Assembly (NCBI GenBank): GCA_029379385.1
Contig: CM055611.1
Span: 2,790,001-2,854,000 of the forward strand
Source of the DNA: Quillaja saponaria
Taxonomy: Eukaryota > Streptophyta > Magnoliopsida > Fabales > Quillajaceae
Reading direction: 5' to 3'
DNA: 64,000 bases
Positions 11,833 to 25,085 of this stretch are shown piece by piece (within the stretch, counting starts at the first letter, position 1; each line of letters starts with the position of its first letter). The notes below the pieces were generated by a model. The model saw only the letters and a list, made by a program, of their open reading frames with translations. It was not told where the DNA came from and did not search any database. The position numbers were made by a program, and so were the translations under genes.

Positions 11833-14800
11833 ATGAAGGGAGACGACGACCTGGGACCTGATCGTGGAGATGAGTTTCAAACTGATGATGAAGAAAACCA
11901 GGCGGAAGGCATTTTTGAGAATTTGGACGACGATACGGAATCAGATGCCACAGCTTCTTCACGAAATCTGTCTATCAATATGGACCTTAACAATCCTAAA
12001 TGGCCTCAGAGCTATAGGTATTGATTTTCTTAATTATATTACTTTAATCTCCCTGCACATGAATTAATAAGAGCTTCTATTGCAATTAAGTTATGGAGTT
12101 ATGGATAATAGGATTACCTACTTTTTTTTTTTTTTTTTTAAATCATATCTTTTGAAGTGAATCAATAATCCATAAACTTAAATAGCAACGGGTGTGCTTA
12201 TTGGTCCTGTAAATGATAAGGGAGTTTTGATGAATATCTTTACTACTATAACTTTGCATGTGGTTACCAGTCCACCAATGGAGCTTACAAAGGGATCTCT
12301 CTTTTACTTTTTTTCTTCTGCAAACGAAAATGATACACCTTCTTGGGGTTTATAAAGGAATTTATACTCATTATGAGAATACTGCCTTTCATGCATATTC
12401 TTAGAAATGCATTGAGTTACAAGTCTAAGAAATCAAAATGAGTTGTACTTGACGTTAGCAATACAACTCCAGATATAGCTGCACTAGATGGAGGAGATAC
12501 AGGTTGTTTTCAGGGGACAAAAAGACCTAATGCATAAGATTTTTCTTATTTTCAGTCATTATAGAATGCTGGCTGCTGATAAAATCCTTTTTTTTTCCCC
12601 AAGTATTTTGTGATAAAATTGTAAACTGAACAAATGTGAGAATGTTTTCAACTTGAAGGATAGTTGGTAATTCTGTTTTGAGGTTGATTAAAGAAAAGAC
12701 GAGATAATTGGAATCAGTTATACTAATACTTGTTAAACATGTGCAGGCAATCTATGGACATGCTGACCAGTGTAGGCTCTCCATCAATTAGTTTCTTAAG
12801 GGGGAGTAGTTTGACAGAGATATACAGCTCTATCTCTACAACGTTCAACAGGCCTCAAGTATCCCAGTGTGATTCTTCTTTGAGTAAACCTTTCATTTTT
12901 GAAACAAGTGAACTCAAAGAAGAATTGCCTACTTCAACAGAACCAGTGAGATTATCAGCATCTACCTGCTCAAAATTCTCTTACAGTGAATTTCCACCAC
13001 CAGCAGACCGGCAATGTTCATTTGCTCAAGCGGTCCTCAATGGTAATTTTTCATTTCATTCTAGATTATTTACCAATTCTGTATTAGGAATATTTCTTTA
13101 GGTGAGGGTTTCCTTTTCTTTTGAAGTCTTGATCCTTCCATCCTCCATATGAGCTAAAAACTGTGTCAGTAATCATTTTTCTTCATATTGTCAAAATAAA
13201 AGCCTTAAAGATGAAAGCATATTTACATATGTGACTTCTTGTTTAAAGGAGGGGTTACGTTCACTGGAAACCTCTCACAGAGGGGTCTTCTTATGTATGG
13301 CCCACTCACCCCTACATCCACATAGAGGTTCTTTTTTTTTATCTGTTTATTTATCTTTTTCTAAAACTTTTTATTATATATTTAAACAATCAGAGATGTC
13401 CTCTGAAGGTCTGAAGAGTATTGGTTTTAGCATGGCTGAAATGTCTGGAAAAATAATCTATTTCTTGCTGTATAAAGCGTAGTTTCTTATTTCCTTTGAG
13501 ACTCAATGGTCATATTTTCTCTATGCAGGAACCAATATTCTATGTGGCATAGGACTTCTTACAACTCCTTATGCAGTCAAACAAGGTGGATGGTTGAGTC
13601 TTCTCCTACTTGTCATGTTCGGTATCATTTGCTGCTATACTGGGATTTTATTGCAGAAATGTTTAGAAAGTTGTCCTGGACTACAGACTTATCCAGATAT
13701 CGGGGAAGCTGCTTTTGGGGTTGCTGGTCGTTTAGGGACTTCTGTAAGTGTAATAATAAGATTAAAATGTCAAATTTTTTGTATCATGCATGGTTTTTTG
13801 GACATGTATCTCTAGGAGTAAATATTGCACGCAGTTTACAAGTGATACTGACACAGAATTGTTGCAAATTGCAGATCATTTTGTACTTGGAATTATATGT
13901 AAGTGCTAGGAATTCTTTCCTACTTATATTTTGCAATTCCTTTCTTTTTTTCCCTTCTTTTCTGCCTTATCCAATCCACTGAAAGACGAATATCTGTGCT
14001 CTCTAGGCTTGTTGTGTGGAGTTCATAATAATGATGAGTGATAACCTAGCTTCACTGTTTCCTAACACCTATATAAGTTTAGCTGGAATCGATCTTGACT
14101 CCCAGCAAATATTTTCCATCGTTGCAACTCTTGCTGTTCTTCCAACAGTTTGGCTTCGAAACCTCAGCTTGGTTTCATACGTTTCAGGTTTCTTACACCC
14201 TTTCATGCTTCATTGACTGAAGTAACTCATCTGAGCTTCTGGTGTTAACAGTTTGTTGCCTTTGTCTTCAGTTGGAGGAATATTTGCATCTATACTGGTT
14301 GCATTTTGCTTATTATGGGTTGGGGTGGTGGACCAAGTTGGTTTCCATCCAGGTGGAAAAGCTTTCAACCTCTCAAACCTACCTGCTACAATTGGAATAT
14401 ATGGTTTTGCGTTTGCTGGACATTCAGTTTTTCCAAATGTCTATTCCTCCATGAAAGAACCATCACAATTTCCAGCAGTTCTGATGACCAGGTAAATGTA
14501 AAGTTTTTACTTTTCATCTTTCACACGCTTCTGACATGATTCAACATTGGCATTGGTTCAATTTTGATCACAAATATGGAATATGGAACTGATCTCTTAT
14601 CCTAAATCTATAACTGACATACATGATAAATTGATTGCTAATTCAAGGACTTGCTGATTCTTGTTTCCTCAACTGGCAGCTTTGGATTTTGCTTTCTTAT
14701 GTACATTGGGATAGCAGTAACTGGATTTTTAATATTTGGTGACTCAGTCAAATCTCAGTACACCTTAAACATGCCCAAAGAGTTACCCGCTTCTGGAATT

Positions 14801-15794
14801 GCAGCCTGGACAACGGTATGATTGCATAATTGATCATTTTTGTTTCCTTAAGGGATCATATTTTTTGTACTAAAGTAAAATATTTTAACAAATTGATGTT
14901 TATAGGTTGTGATCCCACTCACAAAATATCCCTTGACATTATTACCTGTTGCATTGAGTATAGAGGAACTCTTGCCTTCGCCTAAGCTTCAAAGCTATGC
15001 TGTATCAATTCTTCTCAGAACAATCTTAGTGTTTTCAACACTGGCTGTGGCACTGTCTGTTCCATTCTTTGGTTAGTACTTATGGACTGCATACGTACAT
15101 TCACTTGTTATTGTTAATTGGTGAAGCCAGCAACATAAATGAGTCATGCTTGCTAATTTGTTAGTCTTTCATTGTGCTACAGGTTCTGTGTTGGCATTAA
15201 TTGGTTCTTTAACTGCAATGCTAGTTGTAAGTACTCTCTTCCATTCACAATTTACATTCAAATCATGCAAGCCGTATTCTAATATAGTTGTACGAGATCA
15301 AAAACTCATTTTTGGGGCCTCACCTAGTAGGATAAAATAACTCTATTAGATTTCAACAAAGATATGAGGAGTGTCTGCTCATCCTCAATGCTGACAATGC
15401 TAATAGGTTTTGCGCGGGTCTATATAAGAGATCAAAAATCGATTATTAGAGTCTCATCTATTTACTTGAAGTCATTGAATAAAATGGTTCTTTGGCATCA
15501 GTATAGAAACATATTATGATAATTGTTTCGTGACAGGCTCTTATACTACCATGCGCTTGTTATCTCAAAATACTCAACTGTAGAATTTCAAAAATTGAGG
15601 TAAGGATTCTACTATTCTCTTCTTCATTGTCCTCAAGAAACTCAGTTAGAAGGCTTGTTTGTTGACAATTTGCATGAATCAAATCCCCCATTTTCCAGAT
15701 GGCAAGTTGCATTTTTATAATGGTTATGGGGTCAGTGTGTTCTCTGATTGGAACATATTCAGCAATTGTAAGAATAGCTGGCAAAGTAGACTAA
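11833..15794 (+). CDS. AVT1: AVT1-type vacuolar amino acid transporter
   Basis: Proton-coupled amino acid transporter of the AAAP family, expected in the vacuolar membrane (family knowledge). Eleven exons join in phase to 541 aa: 11833-12017, 12747-13042, 13529-13743, 13875-13898, 14007-14187, 14272-14491, 14680-14815, 14906-15071, 15183-15226, 15537-15599 and 15699-15794. All introns are GT-AG. Exons 1-2 encode an acidic, Ser-rich soluble N-terminus of about 160 residues (start MKGDDDLGPDRGDEFQTDDE), usual for plant AVT1. Exon 3 opens the transporter domain with NILCGIGLLTTPYAVKQGGW, the AAAP signature region, and later exons give about ten more hydrophobic segments (FAFAGHSVFPNVYSSMKEP; LPVALSIEELLPS). 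Exon 4 is a 24-base microexon. The last exon ends GTYSAIVRIAGKVD. No frame break was found. Length and C-terminus are normal for the group. Confidence 0.93.
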
Positions 15795-18450
15795 CTGAAG
15801 GAAATGGGATTTTGCTTCAACTCCAGCTCCCTCCTTGATTCTGGTCTACATATATAGCACAACCAAGTTTGAGAAAAAGCTCCATCTGTAGCAGGAAACT
15901 AACAATTCAAATTAGGTCAGCCGACAAAGAGGAAACCCAAAGGGTGCAACACAAATGTGATTATTGATGAAATAGGACTCACTTTCCTAATTGTTTGATG
16001 TGTCCTTAAACAATACAACACTCCTTGTCTTTGTTTTGCTTAGAATTTGTTCTGCCTTTCACCATGTAAGAATGCTTAATGTATCTTCAATTTACTATTG
16101 GTATTGCTGGTGCCCTGACCTTTTTTGCTCTGTGAAAGCCAGACAAACACATTTTAATGGGTACCACTTGGAGCTCATTGTTTTTTTATATATTTTGTTC
16201 CATGTACATAACCCCATTCTTTATGATTGGAAGCTCTATTTTCACTCCAAGAAGACTGCTTTTAGCATCATATCTCTTTTTATCTGAATTTTTATAAAAT
16301 AAAACTATCCTTCTATATTTAGTTTTACTTTTTCTTTTCTTAAGCATGAAAAGAAAATTACTATTGGCTCCTGTAGTTTAACTCATATATATAATTTATT
16401 CCAAAATTGGCAATGCTTCTTGTTCCAAGTATTAGACAATGCTTCTTGTACCAAATCTTAGACAATGCTTCCTAGCTGGGATTTGGTGTATTTTTTAATT
16501 CTAAGTTTCTAACTGGTGTGGAATTTTCTATTCAGCCTCCATAGCCTAATTAAAGAAAGTCTCTGTCCTTTTCCTTTTACAATATTTTTTTGGGACTTCC
16601 AAAAATTTTAAAAAGTTAATCATGCTTTCAACATCATGGTGCCATCATCAAATTGCCTATCAATATTCCCCCAAATTCTAGAAATGAACAAAATGTGCAC
16701 TTGCTTTGTCATGTTAAATTAGTACTTATCCTAACACAAAAATGTCTTACATTGAATGAGTGACCACCATATTAAAATTATTTTATGAGATTATTTTAGT
16801 GCTCGAAATAAAATAATATTTTTTACATAAATCAAGACTTTTGTGAGTAAATTTGACCTAAGTTGATTATTTTATGTAAAAAGTGATTAATCTTCCTTAA
16901 TCGTGAAGATTCATGCCCCTATAAAATGTGATTCTCTCTTAACTACGCAACAAGTCTAATTAACGGGTTTAAGATTATCTAATACCTAAATTAATTCTTT
17001 CTTTAAGAAATTGTGGGTGACAGACTAATTTTTTTTTAAATAGTCAGTGTGTGCAAACCAGTTTAGACTCATATCAACTAATCACCTTTATAATCTGATA
17101 AAAAACAAGTTATCTTTTTAATTGGTCTTGATTGTGTATTTATTTATTTCCCTTAGAAAAAATATAGAGTCTTATATTCAAGTACTGTTTTGCTTAACTA
17201 TGCTCTATAAAAAGACAGCTCACACCAAGTAGTATATAGTTATAAATACCACATCTAACTCATAATTGAATTATGCTCATGTCTGCTTTAACTTCTTAAA
17301 AAGTAATTTTACCAAAACAAAAAACTAATTAAGTAAGTTAATTAATTTCGTGGAACTCTATTTTGATTTAATCGGCTTAACTTATTAAGAATCTGGTATA
17401 AAAAAAAATTAGATCATGCATGCCCCAATTAGGAAAAAAAAAAATTCAATAACAAAATTTAAAAAAGTGTAACCCCCCAATACCAAAACAATATTTAAGC
17501 CATCCTCTGTATTTTTATTTTTAACAAATCTCTGTAAATATATTAATGTTACTTCAAAAAAACTATATTTCTCCTTAATTATGGTACTTGGTATAGCTGC
17601 TTGTAGAAGATTTTAGTGAAAGTATTTCTTTGAATAAAATAAAAATGGACATAAATTATAATGTTAGCCCAAAATTTTCAACATAGTGCTAATTAAGGTA
17701 TGTAACATAAAATGACATCTTAAGAGAATAAAAAAAGAAAAAAGAGAGAGAGACTGCATTATAATCTAATTATTGCTTTATTTACCAACTTTGTAATTTA
17801 TATTTGAAGTGAAAGAAGAAGTGTATATTTGCAATGTAATTCTTCAAATAAATATGTTAGATTTTCTGAAGCAGAGTTTTGCAACTAAAACAAGAGCAAA
17901 GCCAGTAACATCAAAAGCTGTTAGATTTGTACTATGGGAAGCAACCGACAACTACCAATTTAGGTCAACATGTAGCTTCTCCTTATTTCTACCTTGATTA
18001 GCAAGTATTAACGGTAGGGTTTTGAAGTTTACCTGGCAACCATGGCCATCAAGCTCCTAGTTAGTGATAATCAATCACTTTCCTTACTAATTTGACAAGA
18101 ATGCCCCTATGCTTCCTGTTGAAACAATGGTCATTTGTATCCTAATATAACCAAAAAAAATTGTCCCACAATTGACCCACAACAAAAAGTTTCAGAACTT
18201 TGGATAATCTGCTTCATGATAGTGAAGGTCAAATGATGGGGGCATTTTGGGGAAATTAAGTAATACATTTCAAGTTATATCCCATATAATATCATATAAT
18301 CTGGCTTGAAAACTACTCTAAAGCTTTGGCAGCAACTAGCTAAGTTGGACAGAACAAACATGGAGTTTGTAGCCGAAGGCATTGGTTGTCAACAATGCAA
18401 TCTCACTTTCAGTCACCTAATTATCCAAACCCACTTATTCTTTTCCTATT
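15795..18450. other. 3' UTR of AVT1 and AT-rich intergenic DNA
   Basis: The first few hundred bases are likely 3' UTR. Around 16410-16470 the phrase 'acaatgcttctt' is repeated in close succession. From 16550 to 18300 the DNA is strongly AT-rich with short homopolymers. No gene, RNA or clearly bounded element was recognised. The last 400 bp probably hold the promoter of the laccase gene. Confidence 0.5.
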
Positions 18451-18456
18451 ATATAG
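18451..18456 (+). promoter_or_regulatory. TATA box of laccase gene 1
   Basis: TATATA in the context cctatTATATAgattccc, 99 bp upstream of the ATG. This leaves a plausible leader of about 70 bases. It is assigned by position and sequence only. Confidence 0.55.
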
Positions 18457-18554
18457 ATTCCCGCACTTGTCTTTCTATGCATCCAAACAAGTCTCAGTCA
18501 TCAGAAGCATTGACTATCTGAACTTGTCTCATTAGAGCATTAAGGAAAAGGAAA

Positions 18555-20765
18555 ATGGGTTACAGCCTTCTCTCAACTTCAGCATTTTTTAGGGCTATCT
18601 TCTTTGCATTTTATGTTTTGTGGATTTTGCCAGAGCTGGCACTTGCAAAGCATACACGGTTTACCAGGCACTACAAGTTTGATGTATGTATTGCATTTCA
18701 CTAACAACTGTTTGGAAGATTGTTTTTGGTCTTGTTGATTACTGTTGTTTTAACAACTACATTTACAGATCAAATTACAAAATGTCACTAGACTTTGCCA
18801 AACAAAGAGCATTGTGACTGTCAATGGGCAATTTCCAGGGCCTCGAATCATCGCAAGGGAAGGCGATAGGCTCGTAATCAAAGTGGTTAACCATGTCCAG
18901 AACAACATCACCATCCATTGGTATTATAAAATAATGAAACCCCTATTTCAATTTTTTCTAGTGTTCAATGGTTGTATATGTTCTAATGTCTGATTCATAT
19001 ATAGGCATGGAGTGAGGCAAATGAGGACTGGTTGGGCAGATGGTCCTGCTTATATCACACAATGCCCAATTCAGACAGGCCAATCTTATGTATACAATTT
19101 TACAGTCACTGGCCAAAGAGGGACCCTGTTCTGGCATGCCCACATCTCATGGCTGAGAGCAACAGTCTATGGATCTCTTGTCATTCTCCCAAAGCAACAT
19201 GAGCACTACCCATTTCCCCAACCATCTAAAGAAGTCCCCATAATCTTCGGTAATTTCCGACCCCAATATTGAAAATCAGTACTACTATTTGTTTGCAAGG
19301 TAAAGTTTTCTAATTGATCTTAATGTGATTTGCATCGAATTGCAGGGGAGTGGTGGAAAGCTGACACAGAAACAATTATCAACCAAGCACAACTAACAGG
19401 ATTGGCACCAAATCTCTCAGATGCTTACACAATTAATGGTCAGCCGGGACCTTTGTACAACTGCTCAGCTAAAGGTATCACATTCTTCATTGTTTAATTA
19501 CTAAAAGAAAGTAATATCTTAAATTTTACAGGTAAATCAGATTTAAGAAAATTGAATATCATACAGATGCTTTCAAGCTCAAGGTGAAGCCTGGAAAAAC
19601 TTACCTGCTTCGTTTGATCAATGCTGCCCTCAATAGCGAGCTCTTCTTCAGCATTGCCAACCACACCCTCACTGTTGTTGAAGCAGATGCTGTCTATGTG
19701 AAGCCATTCAAAACAAACATTGTACTCATCACACCAGGACAAACCACCAATGTCCTACTCAGGACCAAGTCTAAGGCACCTAATGCCACATTCCTCATTG
19801 CTGCTAGGCCTTATGCTACAGGTCCAGCAACCTTTGACAACACCACGGCCACCGGATTGCTCGAGTACGAGAAAACTTCCATCACAAACACCAAAAACAA
19901 GAACAGAAAGCTCCCTCTTCTCAAACCAGTGCTTCCTAAATTCAATGACACAAACTTCGCAACAAATTTCAACAAGAAAATCCGTAGCTTGGCCAATGCA
20001 AAATTCCCAGCCAATGTTCCAAAAACTGTTGACAGACGCTTCTTTTTCACCATAGGATTGGGATTAAGCCCTTGCTCACAAAATCAAACATGCCAAGGAT
20101 CAAATAACACAAGGCTAGCAGCATCCATTAACAATGTGTCCTTTGTGCAGCCTAACATAGCTTTACTCCAAGCCCACTTCTTCAAGCAATCCAATGGCGT
20201 GTACACTACAGATTTCCCAGCTAACCCACCATTCAAATTCAACTATACTGGCAACCCACCAAGCAATATTATGATTAAAAGTGGTACTAAGGTGATGGTA
20301 TTGCCCTTCAATGCGACCGTAGAGCTGGTGCTGCAGGACACTAGTATCATTGGTGCAGAGAGCCACCCACTTCATCTTCATGGATTTAATTTCTTTGTAG
20401 TGGGTCAAGGAATTGGAAACTTCAATCCAAATAAGGACCCCTCCAAGTTCAATCTTGTTGACCCAGCTGAGAGAAACACCGTGGGTGTGCCTTCTGGGGG
20501 ATGGACTGCCATTCGCTTCCTCGCAGACAATCCAGGTGCGTGAATTTCCTACTCTTTTTTCCTGACAGAGAATAATTATTTTCTACAAGTTGGTAAATTT
20601 ATTAACAAAAAATCAAAACTTTGGTGGTGAACAGGGGTTTGGTTCATGCACTGCCACCTTGAAGTTCATACCAGTTGGGGGTTGAAGATGGCGTGGGTTG
20701 TCCAGGATGGCAAGCGGCGTAACCAGAAGCTACAACCTCCACCGTCTGATCTTCCTAAATGTTGA
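18555..20765 (+). CDS. Laccase, LAC2/LAC17 group (solitary copy)
   Basis: Secreted blue multicopper oxidase that oxidises monolignols or other phenols with O2 in the cell wall (family knowledge). Six exons join in phase to 584 aa: 18555-18683, 18769-18920, 19005-19249, 19346-19474, 19567-20535 and 20635-20765. A signal peptide covers roughly residues 1-31 (hydrophobic, ending ELALA). All four copper-binding regions are present: [37 protein letters not shown], and [19 protein letters not shown]. The residue ten after the type-1 Cys is Leu, typical of high-potential plant laccases. The C-terminus, DLPKC, is the usual plant laccase ending. Many N-x-S/T glycosylation sites are seen. The exon pattern (152, 245 and 129 bases for exons 2-4) equals that of the two minus-strand laccases below. 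Intact. Confidence 0.95.
19616..19636 (+). promoter_or_regulatory. miR397 target region, imperfect
   Basis: The segment encoding LINAALNS lies where miR397 pairs with LAC2, LAC4 and LAC17 messages in Arabidopsis. Compared with the known miRNA it has mismatches at miRNA positions 2, 9 and 21 and wobbles at 1 and 15, so pairing should be weak. See the better sites at 38941 and 44439. Confidence 0.5.
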
Positions 20766-21514
20766 AAACAATAGTCTGTACTCAGTAGTGCACAAAATCT
20801 AAGAAACAAAGAAGTTATTGCAATTGTTTGTTATTTTATTTCATTCTATCTTCTTTTGTGTTCTCTGCTTTCTGGGACTTGTATGCATTTTTCTAACTAA
20901 AAAAAGAAAAAAGTTTTGAGGATTGTTCCAATGTTACAACTCACAGCATTAAAAGAGGATAGAAATTTTTAGTAGTCTTTCTCTAATTCTCTTTCACCAT
21001 TGTTATGTTCAATTATTACAACTCAATGCAAGGAGAAATTCAGAATCTCTCTTAATTTTTTTATCTGTAGAATATTTCTTTTAATTTTATGTTCCAAGTA
21101 ATGTATTTAATTTTTATCAGTACTTGACAGTTAAATCAAAAATAAATTATTTAATTTTAATTATCATATTCAAAAAAATACTATTTAAATGAAAGAAAAT
21201 TAATAATAAATGTTATTTTTCTTCTAATTTTCTCTCATCTTCTATCTTTTAATATCATTTCCTTTTTATTTTTTCCAAAACTACTAAATAGAACCAAAAA
21301 ATAAGGGTCTATAAATTTCATTGTTAAACATCTTAATTTAATCAACTTATTATAATGTATTACAATTCTTAATCAATTTGGTCCACCTTTCGTCTAGGGT
21401 CATTTGGTGACGAATGCCTCTTAAGTATGACGTAGTGTCAGACAGAATCTTAGCTCTAATTGCAAGTCTTTACTGTTGAGAATTTGGAAAAAATAAAAAT
21501 AAAAATTGAAGATA

Positions 21515-22095
21515 AGTCCTTTTTTTTTTAGTATTTCAAATAAATTCTATTATAAATTTATATTCCTTATAAGTCATATTTAAATTTTAAATTAAAATAT
21601 TTTATATCACTTCTATCTTTTTTTTATGTTTAATTTTTAAGTTTAAAATATTAATTAAGTGAACCAATTTTCAATAAATCACATAACATAAAATTAAAAA
21701 AACTAATGAATTTATTATATAAAAAATAAAATTTCTAAGTTCTCATTATTTTCTTTTATATTTTTCTTAATCTTTTTAAAAATTATTTTCAAATTCAACT
21801 TTTATTGTTATTATTTTTTTCATGAAGACACCTAAAAAATAAATCTAAATTCAAAAATATAAAATTTAAATGTTTTAATACATTTTTATTCTTTTATTAT
21901 GATTTTATCATAAATTTATTAATTTTCTATTTTTATGTTATGTATTGTTTTGAAAATTAATACTTAATCAATATTTTAAATATTAATTAGATATATAAAA
22001 TAAAATAAAAAGTAAAAGTGATATAAAATATTTTAATTTAAAGTTTAGAATTTATAGAGAATGTACTAAAAAAAATTATGATTTGAAAAGTAAGT
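21515..22095. repeat. Long imperfect inverted repeat (MITE-like foldback)
   Basis: Two arms of about 200 bases pair with each other: the left arm spans roughly 21515-21730 and the right arm roughly 21890-22095. The best core is aaattaaaatattttatatcac at 21588-21610, mirrored at about 22019-22041. A second match is acataacataaaa (left, near 21681) against ttttatgttatgt (right, near 21930). The spacer is about 160 bases. Exact ends and a target duplication could not be fixed, so the class is uncertain. Confidence 0.6.
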
Positions 22096-24744
22096 AATTT
22101 GCTATGATGAATTTCTGATAATAAAAAAAAATTGAGAATTGTATGTTTTTTAAATATTTTCAAACTATTTCTAATAGATTTTTTTTAGTTTTATTAAAAA
22201 AAAAAAAAAAACGTGTTAAAATACCTGTGAGAAATAAAAACAAAAAGTGTGAATTCAGTTTTCATTAGCACTTTAGAGAAATATCGTTATCAAATTTGAA
22301 AACAAGATAATATAAGAACCAAGTTCAGTGTAATTTGTAACATTTTATCTAAATTGATAAAATTATACTTTTATGAAATTGAAAGGACTCTTATCTTCAA
22401 CAACCAAAACAATTGAGTCCAGTTTTTCATATATAAAAAACAATACAAGTTTGTTTAAGTTGAAAAAGATATATGTTAATAATACAATAAATATTAGTGT
22501 TATTTCTTAATCATATAATAATAGCAAGACAATGACAAATTTTTAATAGTTAGGACGACTTCTCTCTTCACCATCTAAGATGAGCTTGAAATGAAAAACA
22601 TTTATTAATCCTTTTGTAATTTCTCATTTATTATTAATCATTTTCAAACATTTTTTTTCATTCTTTCACAATTTTCAAAAATGAATCAAAAAAGAAAAAG
22701 AATAATAATTTAGCAATATCTACTAATGCTTTTTTTTTTTTTTCTCTTCAATTTAGCAGTTAGGTGTTTTCGAATTTGTTCACACACACTTCGATTAATT
22801 AATCACTTGCCTCAATCCAGACAAAAGTAAATTATCTATCCTAGAACTAAGGAATTTATGTCAAATTTACATCCCATGACCTCTTAAAGATATTCGAACA
22901 CAAAAAACCAATAAAGAATAAAAGAAAATTCTATATTTTTATCACCATACCAATCCCTCGAGGTTCTAATAGTTCCACGTAATTAGGGGCATTTGTGTCA
23001 ACTTGATTTTGAAATTGAATTAGGTTGAGTATAATAATACTCTTCAAGAGAGTGCTTTGACTTGTAAAAAGTTACAACACCTAAATATTATTTGGTTAAT
23101 TTTTTTTTAGAGATGCTTCTTCTATTGCTTTTAGAAGCACCTCAAGTGATACTTTTAAAAATTAGTTGTGACTTTTCAAAATTAAAAGTACAAAAATTGT
23201 CTTATTAATTTTAGAAAATTACCAAATATATATTCAATTAATTTATAAACTATTAAATTTCTCTTCCTAAATATATTTTTAATTATTGAGTCTATTTTTG
23301 TTATTTTTTCACAACATCTTATGATTTATTTTATCAAATACCTTGTTCATTTCTTTTACTATCCACAACAATTTTCATAAAAAACTTACCAAACAAATTT
23401 ATTGTAACTTTTTAACAGCATGAAAGTTACAACAGCTTTTTAAAAATCACAGCATTTTTAAATTAAGCCTTACTCTAGCTCGCTTGGAAACCATCTCCCT
23501 AACTTTCAAAACAAAAACATTTATTTGAGTTTTTATAATTACTTGTTATATTTTTGAAAGATAGATTAGAAAAATCTCTAAAATTAGCAAAAAATACACT
23601 TGTACATATCTCTTTCCGTATGACATGTTATAAAAGCAAATGGAAAGTAATAAACGTAAACACTTCCATAAATCTTATATAGAGACTCAACTGTTCAAAA
23701 TTTTCATATTTCACAACATGTTTCTTTTTATTCTTTTTCTTTATGTACTAAATATTTTATCCAATCTTAGTGTTAAGATTATCAAGATTACTTGATGAAA
23801 TAAACTGAGGTAAAAAATATGAAAAAAGTCTTTGAAAAGCAAAAATCAACCATTTCAACATGAAAAATTAATTTTTGCCCAAGGAGTTGCCCAATCCGTA
23901 TTGTGCGAATTGCTAGGTGTAGATCACGAAAAGTTAAGTGAAATAAAAATATTTTTTGCTCCAATCGGATGTCGGAGCACAAAGTTATGCCCTTTCAAAA
24001 TTTCAACCAACAACTACTTTGTTCATTTGTTCAAAAACAAGGCAAGGAAGGTTTTAAAAAAATTACATAAAATGAATAGGATACATGTCAATTACATTCG
24101 AAAGACAGATTACTTTCTCATTTACAAGGAATTTAAAAAAAAAAAAAAAAAACCAAATTTATTTTAAAATTACATATGTGTATATACCAAATCAAGGTCG
24201 ATATCAGTTTTTGCAATAAATTGATATTTTTATTTAATGATGTTCACGGTGCCATGCATCCCATGCATTTATAATGAGGATTGTTAATAACTCATGTAAA
24301 ATTCAAGTAGATAAAAATAGAGAATGTCAGAAATAATTTTTTACTTAATAGCTCACCAAAAACAAAAAATATTGACATAAATAGGGAAAAATTATACATC
24401 CAAATCTCAATTTATATGATTTGATTGTTTTAGGCTAGTGTATGAATATTATATTCTCATTGAGTTTATTTATGTTATTTGTTGATACATAATTTGATGT
24501 TCTAATTTAGGAAATAACTCATTAATTGTTAGTGAAATTATATATATTATTATTATATAAAAAAAAAAGTCTGAGTAATAGATTTGTAAACTTAATTTTA
24601 AAAAAAGAAAAGAAAAAGCAGTCATATACAGTGAGGAAAACACTATCACTATTTACTTTTAGGTTCCAATCAATTTAATATTAAGAAAATCAATTTTTAA
24701 AAATACATTATAATATTTATACAAATTAAAAAAAAAAATCTATT

Positions 24745-25085
24745 TAACTACTATTTTAATCAGATATGATTCTTAGAATCATTTTAATCCTCTAGAAATG
24801 TTTTTGACCAATTTCATCCTCTAAGTTTCATAATTTTTTAATCAAAATAATTCTACATAACTTAATAATAAAATGACCAAATTTTTATTTATAAAATATA
24901 AAAACAACTTATTTATATTATTATCTTTATGTCAAGTATGATTATTTTGTTAATTCATAACTTATAAACAGAAAAATAAAACTTAATTGAAAAATTTTGA
25001 ATCTTTAAGAATAAATTTGATTGAAAAAATTTTTAGAGAGCTGAACTAAAAATTGATAGAATTTTGAATGACCAAAATAATAGAT
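24745..25085. repeat. Possible MITE with inverted arms
   Basis: A segment near 24785-24855 (ttttgaccaatttcatcctc and following) is imperfectly mirrored near 24975-25085. A single related arm recurs at 25500-25620. Low-complexity AT content makes this a weak call. Confidence 0.3.

Noticed and set aside
13506..13982. 158-codon open frame overlapping AVT1 exons 3-4
   Set aside because: Out-of-frame reading of the transporter exons and introns.
23832..24167. 111-codon open frame in the AT-rich desert
   Set aside because: Biased to Lys/Phe/Asn by base composition, ends in a poly-A run, and has no recognisable motif or splice context.
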